A stretch of 64,000 nt of DNA from DATAVB01 sp040414495 (GTDB lineage Bacteria > Actinomycetota > Actinomycetes > Mycobacteriales > QHCD01), in contig JBEDUI010000083.1 of NCBI GenBank assembly GCA_040414495.1, positions 1 through 64,000 of the forward strand, read 5' to 3'. The notes beneath the pieces were generated by a model that was not told the origin of the DNA, did no database searches, and saw only the letters and a program-made list of their open reading frames with translations. Made by a program: the position numbers and the translations under genes. Positions 24,732 through 33,690 of the stretch are shown one piece after another (the first letter of the stretch is position 1; every line of letters begins with the position of its first letter).

Positions 24732-25816
24732 CCGGGCAACCCGTACGAGATGTATTCGGCGTAAAAAACGCCCAACCCGAACGCGACCGCCAACCCGGTG
24801 ATGATCCAGAACCGGGTGATGACCGTCGTTTCCTTCCACCCGGCCAATTCGAAGTGGTGGTGGATCGGGGCCATGTTGAAGATTCGTTTTCGAGTCGCTT
24901 TGAAAACCGTTACCTGGATCATCACCGACATCGTCTCGACCACGAAAAGCCCGCCCAGCACGAACAACAGCAATTCGGTGCGGGACAGGATCGCCAGGGC
25001 CGTCATCAACCCGCCCAACGACAGCGAACCGGTGTCGCCCATGAAAATCCGGGCCGGTTTGGCGTTCCACCACAGAAAACCGAAACAGGCACCCAGCGCG
25101 GCAGCGGCGATCAACGTGAGATCCAGCGGATCCCGTACCTCATAGCACCCGGCGGTCGTTCCCTTCACAGCACCGCACGCATTCCGGAACTGATAGAAGG
25201 AAATGATCACGTACGCGCCGAACACCATCGTGGAACTGCCGGCCAGCAAGCCATCCAGGCCGTCGGTGAGGTTGGCCGCGTTGGAAAATCCGGTGATCAG
25301 CAGCAACGCGAAGATCACGAAACCGACCGCGCCGAAGCTGATCGGCCCGATATCACGGACGAACGAGAGGTGTTTGGAGGCCGGCGTCAGATGACGGCCG
25401 TCGCGGAATTGCAGCGCCAGAATGGCGAAGCTGACGCCGGCGAAAAGCTGGCCGACGACCTTGCCGGTCTTGTTCAGGCCGAGGCTGCGTTGCTTGCTGA
25501 ACTTGATGTAGTCGTCCAGGAAACCGACCAGGCCCAATGCCACGAACAGATAGAGCGCCAGCAGCCCGGAGGCGGTCGGACCGCGCCCGCCCTGGTTGAC
25601 CACGAACAGGTGCGCCACCAGGTACCCGAGCAGGGTGGCCACAATGATGACCGTGCCGCCCATCGTCGGCGTGCCCTGCTTGGCCAGGTGCGTCTTCGGT
25701 CCGTCGTCGCGAACCTCCTGGCCGATCCCGCGCCGGCTCAAGACCCGGATGGCCACCGGCGTACACAGGATCGACACCGCCAGGGATACCAAGGCGGCGA
25801 TGAGGACGGATTTCAC
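24728..25816 (-). CDS. mraY: Phospho-N-acetylmuramoyl-pentapeptide transferase
   Basis: The integral membrane enzyme that transfers phospho-MurNAc-pentapeptide to undecaprenyl phosphate to make lipid I. The 362-residue protein with ten helices carries DDGPKTHLAKQGTPTMGG, the catalytic aspartate pair in FLDDYIKFSKQRSLGL (about D101 and D102), NAANLTDGLDGLLAG, FMGDTGSLSLGG and MAPIHHHFELAGWKET. The GTG start overlaps the murF stop as GTGA. A much longer open frame upstream is antisense-like arginine-rich sequence inside murF and was rejected. Confidence 0.97.
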   Translation of the reverse strand: MKSVLIAALVSLAVSILCTPVAIRVLSRRGIGQEVRDDGPKTHLAKQGTPTMGGTVIIVATLLGYLVAHLFVVNQGGRGPTASGLLALYLFVALGLVGFLDDYIKFSKQRSLGLNKTGKVVGQLFAGVSFAILALQFRDGRHLTPASKHLSFVRDIGPISFGAVGFVIFALLLITGFSNAANLTDGLDGLLAGSSTMVFGAYVIISFYQFRNACGAVKGTTAGCYEVRDPLDLTLIAAAALGACFGFLWWNAKPARIFMGDTGSLSLGGLMTALAILSRTELLLFVLGGLFVVETMSVMIQVTVFKATRKRIFNMAPIHHHFELAGWKETTVITRFWIITGLAVAFGLGVFYAEYISYGLPG

Positions 25817-27198
25817 AGCTGGTCCTCCAGCAGGGCCAGCGCGACCCGCTCCAGCGCTTCGGCATGTGACGCCTTCACCAGCACGATGTCTCCCGGTTTG
25901 AGCTGCGGAGCTAGCAATTCGATGGCTGCCCCGACGTCTGGCACCCGGACCGACTCCCCTCGCCAGTTGGCATCGGCCACTGCCGCCTCGTGCAGCGACC
26001 GAGCGTCCGGTCCGACCACGACCAACCGGTCGATACCGAGCGAGGCGGTCAACGCCCCGACCTCGGCGTGCGCCGTGTCCGCGTCCGGGCCGAGCTCGCC
26101 CATCGCGCCCAGGACCGCCCAACTGCGGCGGCCGGCCGAAATCGCGGCGACGGTGCGCAATGCGGCCGCCATCGATTCCGGGTTGGCGTTGTAGGCGTCG
26201 TTGACGATAGTCACGCCGTCCGGCCGCTCGCTCACCTCCATCCGCCAATGGCTGACCGGACCGGTATCGCGCAGTACGTCGGCCGCCTCGGTCAGGTCCA
26301 GACCGGCCTCGGCCGCGATCGCGATGGCCGCGAGGCTGCCAGGCACCTGGTGCGCCCCGATTCCCGCCAACCGGACCGGGACCTTCTCGCCCCGGGCCAG
26401 CAGCGTGTAGCTGGGATGTCCGGCCGCGTCCAGGCTGGCCTCGACCGCGCGATAGTCGGCGGCCGGGTCCTGCCCGGTGGTGACGATCCGGGCCCGGGTA
26501 CGCGAGCGCATCGCCGCGACCCGTGGATCGTCGGCGTTGAGTACGGCGACACCGTCGGCCGGCAGCGCTTCGACCAGTTCGCCCTTGGCCTGTGCGATGG
26601 CCTCGCGGGAGCCGAATTCTCCGAGATGCGCGCTTCCCACGTTCAGTACCGCGCCGATACGCGGTGGTGCGATCGCGCACAAAGCGGCGATATGGCCGAT
26701 CCCCCGGGCACTGTTTTCCAGCACCAGAAACCGCGTGTCCACAGTGGATTTAAGCACGGTGTACGGGTGCCCGATCTCGTTGTTGAACGACCCGGGCGGG
26801 GCCACTGTCGACCCGAGCCGGCGCAGCAACGCTGCGGTCAGGTCCTTGGTCGTGGTCTTGCCGACCGATCCGGTGATGCCGATGATCGTCAGCTGCGGCA
26901 GCCGCCGTACGACGGTCGCGGCCAGCGCGCCGAGCGCGTCCTGTGGATCGTCCACGACGATCGCCGGTACGCCCATCGGCCGGGCCGCCAGCACCGCCAC
27001 CGCGCCGCGTTCGAGGGCGGCCGGGGCGAAGTCGTGCCCGTCGACCCGCTCCCCCGGCAACGCAACGAACAGTCCGCCCGGGGTGACCTGCCGCGAGTCG
27101 AACTCCACCGTGCCGGTGATCGTCGCGGTCGGATCGGGTACGTCGACCAGCTGGCCGGAGACCGCGGCGGCCACCTCATCCAGCCGCATCGGGATCAC
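25813..27198 (-). CDS. murF: UDP-N-acetylmuramoyl-tripeptide-D-alanyl-D-alanine ligase
   Basis: Adds D-Ala-D-Ala to complete the pentapeptide precursor. The 461-residue protein has an N-terminal VEFDSRQVTPGGLFVALPG, the ATP loop GITGSVGKTTTKDL, SFNNEIGHPYTVL, the GSAHLGEFGSREAIAQAKGEL region with the carbamylated lysine, and NDAYNANPESMAAAL. The GTG at the start overlaps the murE stop (GTGA). ATG 27189 is an in-frame alternative three codons later. Confidence 0.96.
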   Translation of the reverse strand: MIPMRLDEVAAAVSGQLVDVPDPTATITGTVEFDSRQVTPGGLFVALPGERVDGHDFAPAALERGAVAVLAARPMGVPAIVVDDPQDALGALAATVVRRLPQLTIIGITGSVGKTTTKDLTAALLRRLGSTVAPPGSFNNEIGHPYTVLKSTVDTRFLVLENSARGIGHIAALCAIAPPRIGAVLNVGSAHLGEFGSREAIAQAKGELVEALPADGVAVLNADDPRVAAMRSRTRARIVTTGQDPAADYRAVEASLDAAGHPSYTLLARGEKVPVRLAGIGAHQVPGSLAAIAIAAEAGLDLTEAADVLRDTGPVSHWRMEVSERPDGVTIVNDAYNANPESMAAALRTVAAISAGRRSWAVLGAMGELGPDADTAHAEVGALTASLGIDRLVVVGPDARSLHEAAVADANWRGESVRVPDVGAAIELLAPQLKPGDIVLVKASHAEALERVALALLEDQL

Positions 27199-28694
27199 GC
27201 GCGACCCCCGATAACCTCGCGGAGCACGACCCGGTCGTCGAACGGCGTCACCACACCCGCGGTCTCCTGACCCTGCTCGTGGCCCTTGCCGGCGATCACC
27301 ACGGTATCGCCGGATCCGGCGCGGCGGACCGCCTCGGTGATCGCCTCCCGTCGTCCGGGTACCACCACGGTCTGCGCGCCCGGAACGCTGTCCGCCCCGG
27401 CCAGCATCTCGGCCCGGATCGCGGCCGGGTCCTCGCTGCGCGGGTTGTCGTCGGTGATGATCAACAGGTCGGCCGCCCGCGCGGCCGCTGCCCCCATCAC
27501 CGGTCGTTTGCCCCGATCACGGTCGCCGCCGCAGCCCAGCACGATGATCAAATTGCCTTTCGTCAGCGGCCGCAGGACATCCAGAATCGCCGCGACCGCG
27601 CCCGGTTTGTGCGCGTAATCGACGAACGCAAGGAAATCCTGGCCGGCGTTCACCCGTTCCAACCGCCCCGGTACCCGGACGTGTCGCATGCCGGTGGCCG
27701 CCGCCTCCGGGTCCATCCCGCTGGCGTGCAGCGCGGCCAGGGCCAGCAGCGCGTTGCCGGCGTTGAACGAGCCGGCCAGATCGAGTTGCACGTCGAAACG
27801 CAGTCCGTCCGGCCCGGCCGCGACGAACGTGGTGCCGGCATCGGCGCTGCCGCTGACCCGCTCGGCCCGCCACCGGGCCGCTGGGTCGCCGCCCGGCGAT
27901 ACGGTCACCGTCTCGGCCCGGACCAGCCGGCGCCCCCACTGGTCGTCGACGTTCACCACCTCGGCGGCGGACCGGCCATCGAACAGTTTGGCCTTGGCCG
28001 CGAAGTAGTCCTCCATATCGGTGTGGAAGTCCAGGTGGTCCTGCGAGAGGTTGGTGAACACGCCGGCCGTGAAGTCGGTCCCGTCGACCCGGCCCAGCGC
28101 CAGCGCGTGGCTGGAGACTTCCATCGCCGCCGCGGCGACCCCGCGCTCGCGCATCGCGGCGAACAGCGCTTGCAGCTCGGGCGCTTCGGGGGTGGTACGT
28201 GCGCTCGGTACGGTCTGGCCGGCGATCTGGGTCTCAACGGTTCCGATCAACCCGGTCCGCTGGCCGGCCGCCCGCATCCCGCCTTCGAGCAGGTAACAGG
28301 TCGTCGTCTTGCCGTTGGTGCCGGTGACCCCGATCAGCGACAGCGCTTCGGATGGATAGTCGTACGCCCAGGCCGAGACCTGCCCCAGCACCGCCGCCGG
28401 GTCGGGCACGATCAGGACCGGGACGTCCACCTGCACGCGCTCGGCGCCGGCCGGATCGGTCAGCACGGCGACCGCACCAGCGGCCACCGCCGCGCCGGCG
28501 TAGTCGGCGCCGTGGACCCGGGCACCGCGGCGGGCCACGTACAGGTCGCCGGGCCGTACGGCTTGCGCTACGTGGCTGACCCCGGTGATGGACGCCATTG
28601 CGGTGGGGGCGGTCAGGTCGAGCAGCGCGGCAAGCTCGCCGAGCAGGTGCGGCCGGGGTGAACCCGGTCGGGGCGGGGTGATGGTCGCTGGCAC
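27195..28694 (-). CDS. murE: UDP-N-acetylmuramoyl-L-alanyl-D-glutamate-2,6-diaminopimelate ligase
   Basis: Adds the third amino acid of the stem peptide. The 499-residue protein has the ATP loop GVTGTNGKTTTCYLLEGG, SSHALALGRVDG, FTNLSQDHLDFH, YFAAKAKLF and VDYAHKPGAV. The specificity motif DDNPRSED contains DNPR, which marks enzymes that use meso-diaminopimelate rather than lysine, so the wall should be A1-gamma type. GTG 28694 is used here. A TTG three codons upstream is the alternative. It begins 18 bases after the ftsI stop. Confidence 0.96.
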   Translation of the reverse strand: MPATITPPRPGSPRPHLLGELAALLDLTAPTAMASITGVSHVAQAVRPGDLYVARRGARVHGADYAGAAVAAGAVAVLTDPAGAERVQVDVPVLIVPDPAAVLGQVSAWAYDYPSEALSLIGVTGTNGKTTTCYLLEGGMRAAGQRTGLIGTVETQIAGQTVPSARTTPEAPELQALFAAMRERGVAAAAMEVSSHALALGRVDGTDFTAGVFTNLSQDHLDFHTDMEDYFAAKAKLFDGRSAAEVVNVDDQWGRRLVRAETVTVSPGGDPAARWRAERVSGSADAGTTFVAAGPDGLRFDVQLDLAGSFNAGNALLALAALHASGMDPEAAATGMRHVRVPGRLERVNAGQDFLAFVDYAHKPGAVAAILDVLRPLTKGNLIIVLGCGGDRDRGKRPVMGAAAARAADLLIITDDNPRSEDPAAIRAEMLAGADSVPGAQTVVVPGRREAITEAVRRAGSGDTVVIAGKGHEQGQETAGVVTPFDDRVVLREVIGGRA

Positions 28695-28712
28695 GGCTGG
28701 CAAGGCTACCCG

Positions 28713-30650
28713 TCAGTGTCCGAGGATCGGCAGACGAGCCGGGGCAGCCCCGGTCGGCGGTACTCCACCCTGCTTGAGCGCGTAGCTCATCACCTGGTGG
28801 AACAGCGGCGCCGCGACGTCACCACCCATGTAGTCGGTCTGCGGGCTGTCGACCATCACGGAGATCACGTACCGCGGCGAGTCGGCCGGCGCCATCCCGG
28901 CGAACGTGGACCAGTACGAGGTGTCGCTGTAGCAGCCGCAGTCCGGGTTCAGCTTCTGCCCGGTCCCGGTCTTGCCGCCGACCGTGTAGCCGGGGATCGC
29001 GGCCTTGATGGCGGTGCCGCCGGGTTGGGTCACCATCTGCAGCATGTCCCGTACGGTCGCGGCCGTCTGGGCGCTCACCACCCGGGTCGAGTCCGGCTTG
29101 GCCGGGGTGGTGACGGTGCCGTTCGGTGCGGTGATCTTGTCGATGATCCGGGGCGGAATCCGTACGCCGTCGTTGGCGATCGTCTGGTACATGCTGGCCA
29201 ACTGCAGGCTGGTCAACGCCACGCCCTGCCCGATCGGGAGGTTGCCGAACGTGCTGCCGGACCAGGACTTCATCGGCGGCAACAGCCCGGCACTCTCGGC
29301 CGGCAGCCCGATGCCGGTGCGCTGACCCTCACCGAACGCCTTGGCGTAGTCCATCCAGGTCTGCGGCCCGAGCTTGTCGGCGATCATCAATGTGCCGACG
29401 TTGCTGGACTTGGCCAGGATGCCGGTGGCCGTCCACTTCACCGGGTCGTGCACCCAGTCGTCGTGGATGGTCCGGTCGGCGACCTGCATGGTGCCGGGCA
29501 CGGTGAACGTCGTGGTCGGGGTGATCAGGTGCTTCTGGACCGCCGCGGCGAACGTGATCAGCTTGTTGGCCGAGCCCGGTTCGAAGACCGAGGAGACGTT
29601 GGGGTTGCTCAGCAGCTGTGGCGTCTTGCCCGGGTCGCTGGCGTTGTACGTCGGGGTGGACGCCATCGCCAGCACCTTGCCGGTCTTGACGTCGAGCACG
29701 GTCACCTGGCCGCCTTGTGCCTTGGTGCCGGCGACCGCCTGGTCCAAGGCGTTCTGGGTGTAGTACTGCAGGTCGCTGTCGAGGGTGAGCTGCACGGTTG
29801 AACCGGCCACGGCCGGATCGTCCTTGTGTACGCCGGACGGGATGATCTCGCCGGCCGAACCCTGGAAGTAGCTCAGCTCGCCCGGGGTCCCGGTCAACGA
29901 CTTGTCGTCGGCCAACTCGATCCCGGCCTGCCCGACGCCGTCGGAGTTGGTGAAGCCCACCACGTTCGCCCCGACCGACCCGGCCGGGTGCAGCCGCTTG
30001 GACTCGGGCAGCTGGTTGATTCCAGGCAACTCGAGGTTGGCGATCTTGTTGGCCACCGACGGGTCGAGCGCATGAGCCAGGTAGACGAACCGGCTGTGCG
30101 GCTTGACCAGCAGCGCCTCGATGTCGCCGGCCGGCTGCTTGAGTAACGGGGCCAGCGCCTGCGCGGTCTGCACCGGCGCCTTCACCATGCTCGGGTCGGC
30201 GTAGATCGCCCGGGCCTCCACGCTGTAGGCCAGCACCCGGCCCTGGTCGTCGACGATCTTGCCGCGCTGGGACTGCAGCGGCTTGGTGTACGTACGGTCG
30301 TTGCTTGCCTCGGTCGCATACCGTGTCCCGTCCAGTCCCTGCAGTTGGATCAGCCGGCCGCCGAGTACCAGGACGAGTACGGCCACCGCGACGAACCCGA
30401 TCGTGATCCGGCGCCTGCTGTTGCCCAGCCGCAGCATGCGGGTCGGGCGGCGGGTTGGTTTCCGGGCTGGCTTCTTGGCCTGTGGCTTGCGGGCCGCGGG
30501 CTGCCGCTTGACCGGGTCCTGCCGGGCGTTCGGAGCCGGCCGGCGGCTCGGTCCGGCCGCACCAGTCCGGCGCGGCGGCTGGCCGGAGCTGCCCGATGAC
30601 GCGGCCCGGCGGGTACCGGGCTGCTGCCGGCGGGGCGGTTGCGCGGTCAC
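28713..30650 (-). CDS. ftsI: Septal penicillin-binding protein 3 (FtsI), class B transpeptidase
   Basis: The septum-specific transpeptidase partner of FtsW, 645 residues. A basic, proline-rich cytosolic tail of about 75 residues precedes the single transmembrane helix (ITIGFVAVAVLVLVLGG). The pedestal domain (QRGKIVDDQGRVLAYS) leads to the transpeptidase domain, which has the catalytic SxxK as SANK (about S360), SSN at about 415-417 and KTGT at about 560-563. A CGC pair in PDCGCYSD near the active-site side may form a disulfide. The GTG start is fixed by GGAGGT seven bases upstream. The upstream extension of the frame overlaps the ftsL-like gene. Confidence 0.96.
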   Translation of the reverse strand: MTAQPPRRQQPGTRRAASSGSSGQPPRRTGAAGPSRRPAPNARQDPVKRQPAARKPQAKKPARKPTRRPTRMLRLGNSRRRITIGFVAVAVLVLVLGGRLIQLQGLDGTRYATEASNDRTYTKPLQSQRGKIVDDQGRVLAYSVEARAIYADPSMVKAPVQTAQALAPLLKQPAGDIEALLVKPHSRFVYLAHALDPSVANKIANLELPGINQLPESKRLHPAGSVGANVVGFTNSDGVGQAGIELADDKSLTGTPGELSYFQGSAGEIIPSGVHKDDPAVAGSTVQLTLDSDLQYYTQNALDQAVAGTKAQGGQVTVLDVKTGKVLAMASTPTYNASDPGKTPQLLSNPNVSSVFEPGSANKLITFAAAVQKHLITPTTTFTVPGTMQVADRTIHDDWVHDPVKWTATGILAKSSNVGTLMIADKLGPQTWMDYAKAFGEGQRTGIGLPAESAGLLPPMKSWSGSTFGNLPIGQGVALTSLQLASMYQTIANDGVRIPPRIIDKITAPNGTVTTPAKPDSTRVVSAQTAATVRDMLQMVTQPGGTAIKAAIPGYTVGGKTGTGQKLNPDCGCYSDTSYWSTFAGMAPADSPRYVISVMVDSPQTDYMGGDVAAPLFHQVMSYALKQGGVPPTGAAPARLPILGH

Positions 30651-30696
30651 GATTCGACCTCCCGGGGGCTCGCCTGCGGTGGACACGATCGAAGGG

Positions 30697-31605
30697 TCAT
30701 CGGTGGTCCCCCGTCGGCGGCGCACCGGTGGTGGGCACCGGGCTGCTGGCCGAGGCGGGTGGCGCGGCGTGCCGGCTCGAGTGCGACCGGTGCGTCCCGG
30801 TCGGGGTCGGCGTGCTGCGCGGAGTCGGCTTCTGACTCGCTTTCTTACTCGGCTTGGCCGAACTCGGTTTGTGGGTCGGTTTGGCCGTGTGCGTCGGTTT
30901 GGCCTTGTGCTGCGCTTGACTCGGATGCGCCGACGGGGTCGGGCTCGGCGTCGGCGCGGGCGGTGGAGGCACTACCGCCGTAGCACTCGGGCTCGGGTTG
31001 CCCACGACCTTGGACGAACCGTCCTTCCCCACGACCAGGAACGCCGGATCGGGCCCGGGCACCATGCCCAACGCGGCCGCGGACTTCGCCAACGCCTGCG
31101 GCGCTTCGAGCGCGCTCACGTCGCGCTGCAACGCCTGCTGCCGCAGGGTCAGCGCATTGTTCTGCTGCTGCAACGAATCGGCCCGGAACGAGTCGCTCGC
31201 GGTGGCGGTGTTCAGCAGCAGCAACGCGACCAGCCCACAGCCGAGGATGCCCAGGATCAGCAGCACGAACGGGGTTCGCGGCGCCCGGCTCGGGCTGGAG
31301 CCGACGAACCAGAGCACCGGCTGGCGATCCCGGAGCGGGGCCCGGCGCGGCGGGGCGGACTGACGATCGGCCGGCCGGGTCCGGGTCGCGACGCCCTGCC
31401 GGTCGGCTGGGCGCGTCCGCGTCGCGGTGCCCGAGCGGGTCGCCGCCGGCCGCGGATTCGCCGCGCCCTGGCCGGTACGTGCAGCCGCGGTCCGTCCCGG
31501 TCGCGCGGCCGAGGTCTGGCCAGTACGCGGAGCCGGCCGTTCCTTCAGCGCGGCCCCGCCAGTGCGGCTCGCTGGATTCGTACGGGTCTTCGTAGGAGCC
31601 GTCAT
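30697..31605 (-). CDS. ftsL: FtsL-like bitopic division protein with long Pro/Thr/Lys tail
   Basis: A 302-residue protein at the ftsL position, between rsmH and ftsI. The N-terminus (about 1-110) is Arg/Ala/Thr-rich and includes TRTRPADRQ twice in a row. One transmembrane helix (FVLLILGILGCGLVALLLLNTATA, about 113-136) leads into a leucine/glutamine heptad region (SLQQQNNALTLRQQALQRDVSALEAPQALAKSAAALGMVP, about 144-183), as in FtsL. FtsL normally ends there. Here a further 100 residues of Pro, Ser, Thr, Lys and His follow outside the membrane. The ATG overlaps the rsmH stop. Assignment rests on position, topology and the coiled coil, because FtsL is poorly conserved. Confidence 0.75.
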   Translation of the reverse strand: MTAPTKTRTNPASRTGGAALKERPAPRTGQTSAARPGRTAAARTGQGAANPRPAATRSGTATRTRPADRQGVATRTRPADRQSAPPRRAPLRDRQPVLWFVGSSPSRAPRTPFVLLILGILGCGLVALLLLNTATASDSFRADSLQQQNNALTLRQQALQRDVSALEAPQALAKSAAALGMVPGPDPAFLVVGKDGSSKVVGNPSPSATAVVPPPPAPTPSPTPSAHPSQAQHKAKPTHTAKPTHKPSSAKPSKKASQKPTPRSTPTPTGTHRSHSSRHAAPPASASSPVPTTGAPPTGDHR

Positions 31606-32597
31606 GAAGCCACCCGTTCTACGGCACGCAACCGGACCGACGCGGCCCGTGGATTGGCTTGCAACTCGGTCTCATCCGGACGCTCCGCGCCGCGGGTGAG
31701 CAACCGCAGCGTCGGGCCGTGCTCGGGCAGTTCGACCGGCAGATCAATGGGCGTCCGGTTCGCGGTGCCCGCCGCGAAGGCGCGCTTGGCCAACCGGTCC
31801 TCCAGCGACTGGTAACTCATGACGACCAACCGCCCGCCCACCGCCAGCGCGTCGATCGCGGCCGGCAGCGCGGCGGACAGTGCGGTCAGCTCGCCGTTCA
31901 CCTCGATACGCAGCGCCTGGAACGTGCGCTTCGCCGGATGTCCGCCGGTGCGCCGGGTCGCGGCCGGGACGGCCTCGCGGACCAACTCGGCCAGCTGCGC
32001 GCTGCTGTCCAGCCAGCCCAACCGGCGCTCCCGTACCAATGCGGCGACGATCCGGGGCGCGAACCGCTCCTCGCCGTACTCCCGCAGAATCCGGACCAGC
32101 TCCTCCGGCGCGTACTCGTTCACGACCGTCGCGGCCGTCAACGGCTGCCGGGAATCCATCCGCATGTCCAACGGCGCGTCCTGGGCGTACGCGAACCCCC
32201 GCCGCGCCGCGTCCAGCTGCAGCGACGACACGCCGAGGTCGAACAGCACGCCCTCCACCCGCTCCAACCCCAGGTCGGCCAGCACCTGCGGCAGCTCGTC
32301 GTACACCGCGTGCACTAACCGCAACCGGTCCTCGTAACGGGCCAGCCGGCGGCGGGCCAGCTCGAGCGCTTCACCGTCCCGGTCCAGGCCGATGACCATC
32401 AGCTGCGGGTGTTCGGACAGCAGCGCCTCGGTGTGACCGCCGAGACCGAGGGTCGCGTCGACCAGGGTGGCGGGTCGGTCCCGCAGCGCCGGGGCAAGCA
32501 GCGCGAGTACGCGGGGCAGCATCACCGGAATGTGCTGGGGCTCGGGCTCGCCGGAACCCGGCGTCGCCTCCGGTGGCGGTGGCTCGGGCGGCTGCAT
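31602..32597 (-). CDS. rsmH: 16S rRNA (cytosine-1402-N4) methyltransferase
   Basis: Methylates N4 of C1402 in the ribosomal P site. The 331-residue protein carries the family entry motif HIPVMLPRVLALL and the SAM-binding ATLGLGGHTEALL. DLGVSSLQLDAARRGFAYAQDAPLDMRMD, ANRTP-like sequence and SYQSLEDRLAKRAFA follow, then RAASVRLRAVERV at the end. ATG 32597 begins two bases after the stop of the preceding 51-residue gene. A TTG at 32603 overlapping that stop is the alternative. It is second in the classic mraZ-rsmH-ftsL-ftsI order. Confidence 0.96.
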   Translation of the reverse strand: MQPPEPPPPEATPGSGEPEPQHIPVMLPRVLALLAPALRDRPATLVDATLGLGGHTEALLSEHPQLMVIGLDRDGEALELARRRLARYEDRLRLVHAVYDELPQVLADLGLERVEGVLFDLGVSSLQLDAARRGFAYAQDAPLDMRMDSRQPLTAATVVNEYAPEELVRILREYGEERFAPRIVAALVRERRLGWLDSSAQLAELVREAVPAATRRTGGHPAKRTFQALRIEVNGELTALSAALPAAIDALAVGGRLVVMSYQSLEDRLAKRAFAAGTANRTPIDLPVELPEHGPTLRLLTRGAERPDETELQANPRAASVRLRAVERVAS

Positions 32598-32599
32598 CG

Positions 32600-32755
32600 T
32601 CAACCCTGTCCGGCCAGTCGGGCCAGCACGACCACGGCCGCCACGATGGCGGCGACCAACACGAACAGCAGCAAGGTGCCGCCCAGTTCGCTACCGAGCG
32701 ACGGTGCGGTGGTCGGTGGTGTACCGGTCCGCGTGGATGTGGTGCGCTCGCTCAT
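32600..32755 (-). CDS. 51-residue single-pass membrane protein between mraZ and rsmH
   Basis: A short gene on the operon strand. The protein begins MSERTTSTRTGTPPT, has a Ser/Thr/Pro-rich N-terminus of about 25 residues, one strong transmembrane helix (about 27-47, TLLLFVLVAAIVAAVVVLAR) and ends LAGQG. AAAAGGG lies about six bases before the ATG, and its TGA is two bases from the rsmH ATG, which fits a coupled operon gene. The function is unknown. The position and topology resemble small division-associated membrane proteins, but this is inference. Codon use is typical GC-rich coding. Confidence 0.65.
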   Translation of the reverse strand: MSERTTSTRTGTPPTTAPSLGSELGGTLLLFVLVAAIVAAVVVLARLAGQG

Positions 32756-32912
32756 CTCGACCCTTTTCTCCCGCCCCCCGACGGGTTTGCTCTCTGCCGT
32801 CCGACGAGGTCCCCGCCCGCCTGGTCACCTGGCACCGGGGAAGGTGCGCCAGGGCCTGGCGGGGGGAGGCCACGTCGTACGGATCAATCAGCCGTGCGCG
32901 TGCCCGGCTCGT

Positions 32913-33344
32913 TTACAGCACGCCCGGCAGCACCTCCGTCTCCAAGTCGGCGAAGGACTGCTCACGGTCAGCGAGGTACGTCTCCCAGCTGGTGGTGTCC
33001 CAGATCTCGACCCTGGTGTTCGCCCCGATGACCACGCACTGCTTGTCCAGCCCGGCGTATTCACGCAGCGCCGCCGGGATTGTGATCCGGCCCTGCTTGT
33101 CCGGAACCTCGTCGGAGGCGCTGGCGAAAAACACGCGGCTGTAATCCCGGACCGCGCGGGCGGTGACCGGCGCCTGCGACAACGCCTCGGTCACCCGCTG
33201 GAACTCGGCCATCGGGAAGACGAACAGGCAGCGCTCCTGTCCTTTTGTCACCACGACGCCCTCCGCCAATTCCTCACGAAACTTCGCCGGCAGGAAGAGC
33301 CGCCCCTTGTCGTCCAGGCGCGGGTGGTGCGTGCCGAGAAACAT
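32913..33344 (-). CDS. mraZ: MraZ transcriptional regulator
   Basis: The first gene of the dcw cluster, a DNA-binding repressor or regulator of its own operon. The 143-residue protein consists of two AbrB-like half domains: MFLGTHHPRLDDKGRLFLPAKFREEL, and the second with SASDEVPDKQGRITIPAALREYAGL. The tail (VEIWDTTSWETYLADREQSFADLE) is standard. The ATG starting MFLGTHHPRLD matches the family. Its upstream DNA carries four phased MraZ boxes. 157 bases separate it from the next, small gene. Confidence 0.96.
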   Translation of the reverse strand: MFLGTHHPRLDDKGRLFLPAKFREELAEGVVVTKGQERCLFVFPMAEFQRVTEALSQAPVTARAVRDYSRVFFASASDEVPDKQGRITIPAALREYAGLDKQCVVIGANTRVEIWDTTSWETYLADREQSFADLETEVLPGVL

Positions 33345-33372
33345 CGCCACCACCTCTCCCCCGCCGGGAGCC

Positions 33373-33412
33373 TTCCCACCACTTCGCGCCACCATACCCC
33401 ACGATTCCCCAC
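33373..33412 (-). promoter_or_regulatory. MraZ operator: four 10-bp-phased boxes
   Basis: On the minus strand the sequence is GTGGGGAATC, GTGGGGTATG, GTGGCGCGAA and GTGGTGGGAA, four units at an exact 10-base spacing. E. coli MraZ binds direct TGGGN repeats separated by 5 bases upstream of its own gene, and this array has the same design. A TATGGT (33391-33396) inside the array fits TANNNT and would place the transcription start within the boxes, about 40 bases before the mraZ ATG, so MraZ binding would block the promoter. Confidence 0.75.
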
Positions 33413-33662
33413 ATCTGCGTCGCCTCGCTCCACCACGCGGGGCGATCGACTCCACAACGACCCCTCGGGCGCTCGATCAGCCGCCCGGGAGCGAGGCGAA
33501 TTCGCGGGGTGGAGCAAAGTGGAGGACGGCGCGGATCAGCCGGCGGCGGCCGGGCCGGAGACGGAAATCGATGGGCCGATCGCGAGTAATTCCTGATCGA
33601 TCGGGACACTGCGAACGTGCGGTGCGTTATCACGGCGACGAGCGAGCGAACCGAGCAGCGAT

Positions 33663-33690
33663 TTGACAGACTGCTTGCTAGGCGTGGAAT
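33663..33690 (+). promoter_or_regulatory. Promoter of the moxR-DUF58-transglutaminase operon
   Basis: A perfect -35 TTGACA (33663-33668), a 16-base spacer and TGGAAT as -10 (four of six consensus bases). It lies 68 bases before the moxR GTG, which has its own GGAGGAGG ribosome-binding site. Confidence 0.5.

Noticed and set aside
25817..26680. N-terminal extension of the mraY frame
   Set aside because: It lies inside murF out of frame and is low-complexity RGxG-rich sequence. The GTG in the GTGA overlap gives a normal-length MraY.
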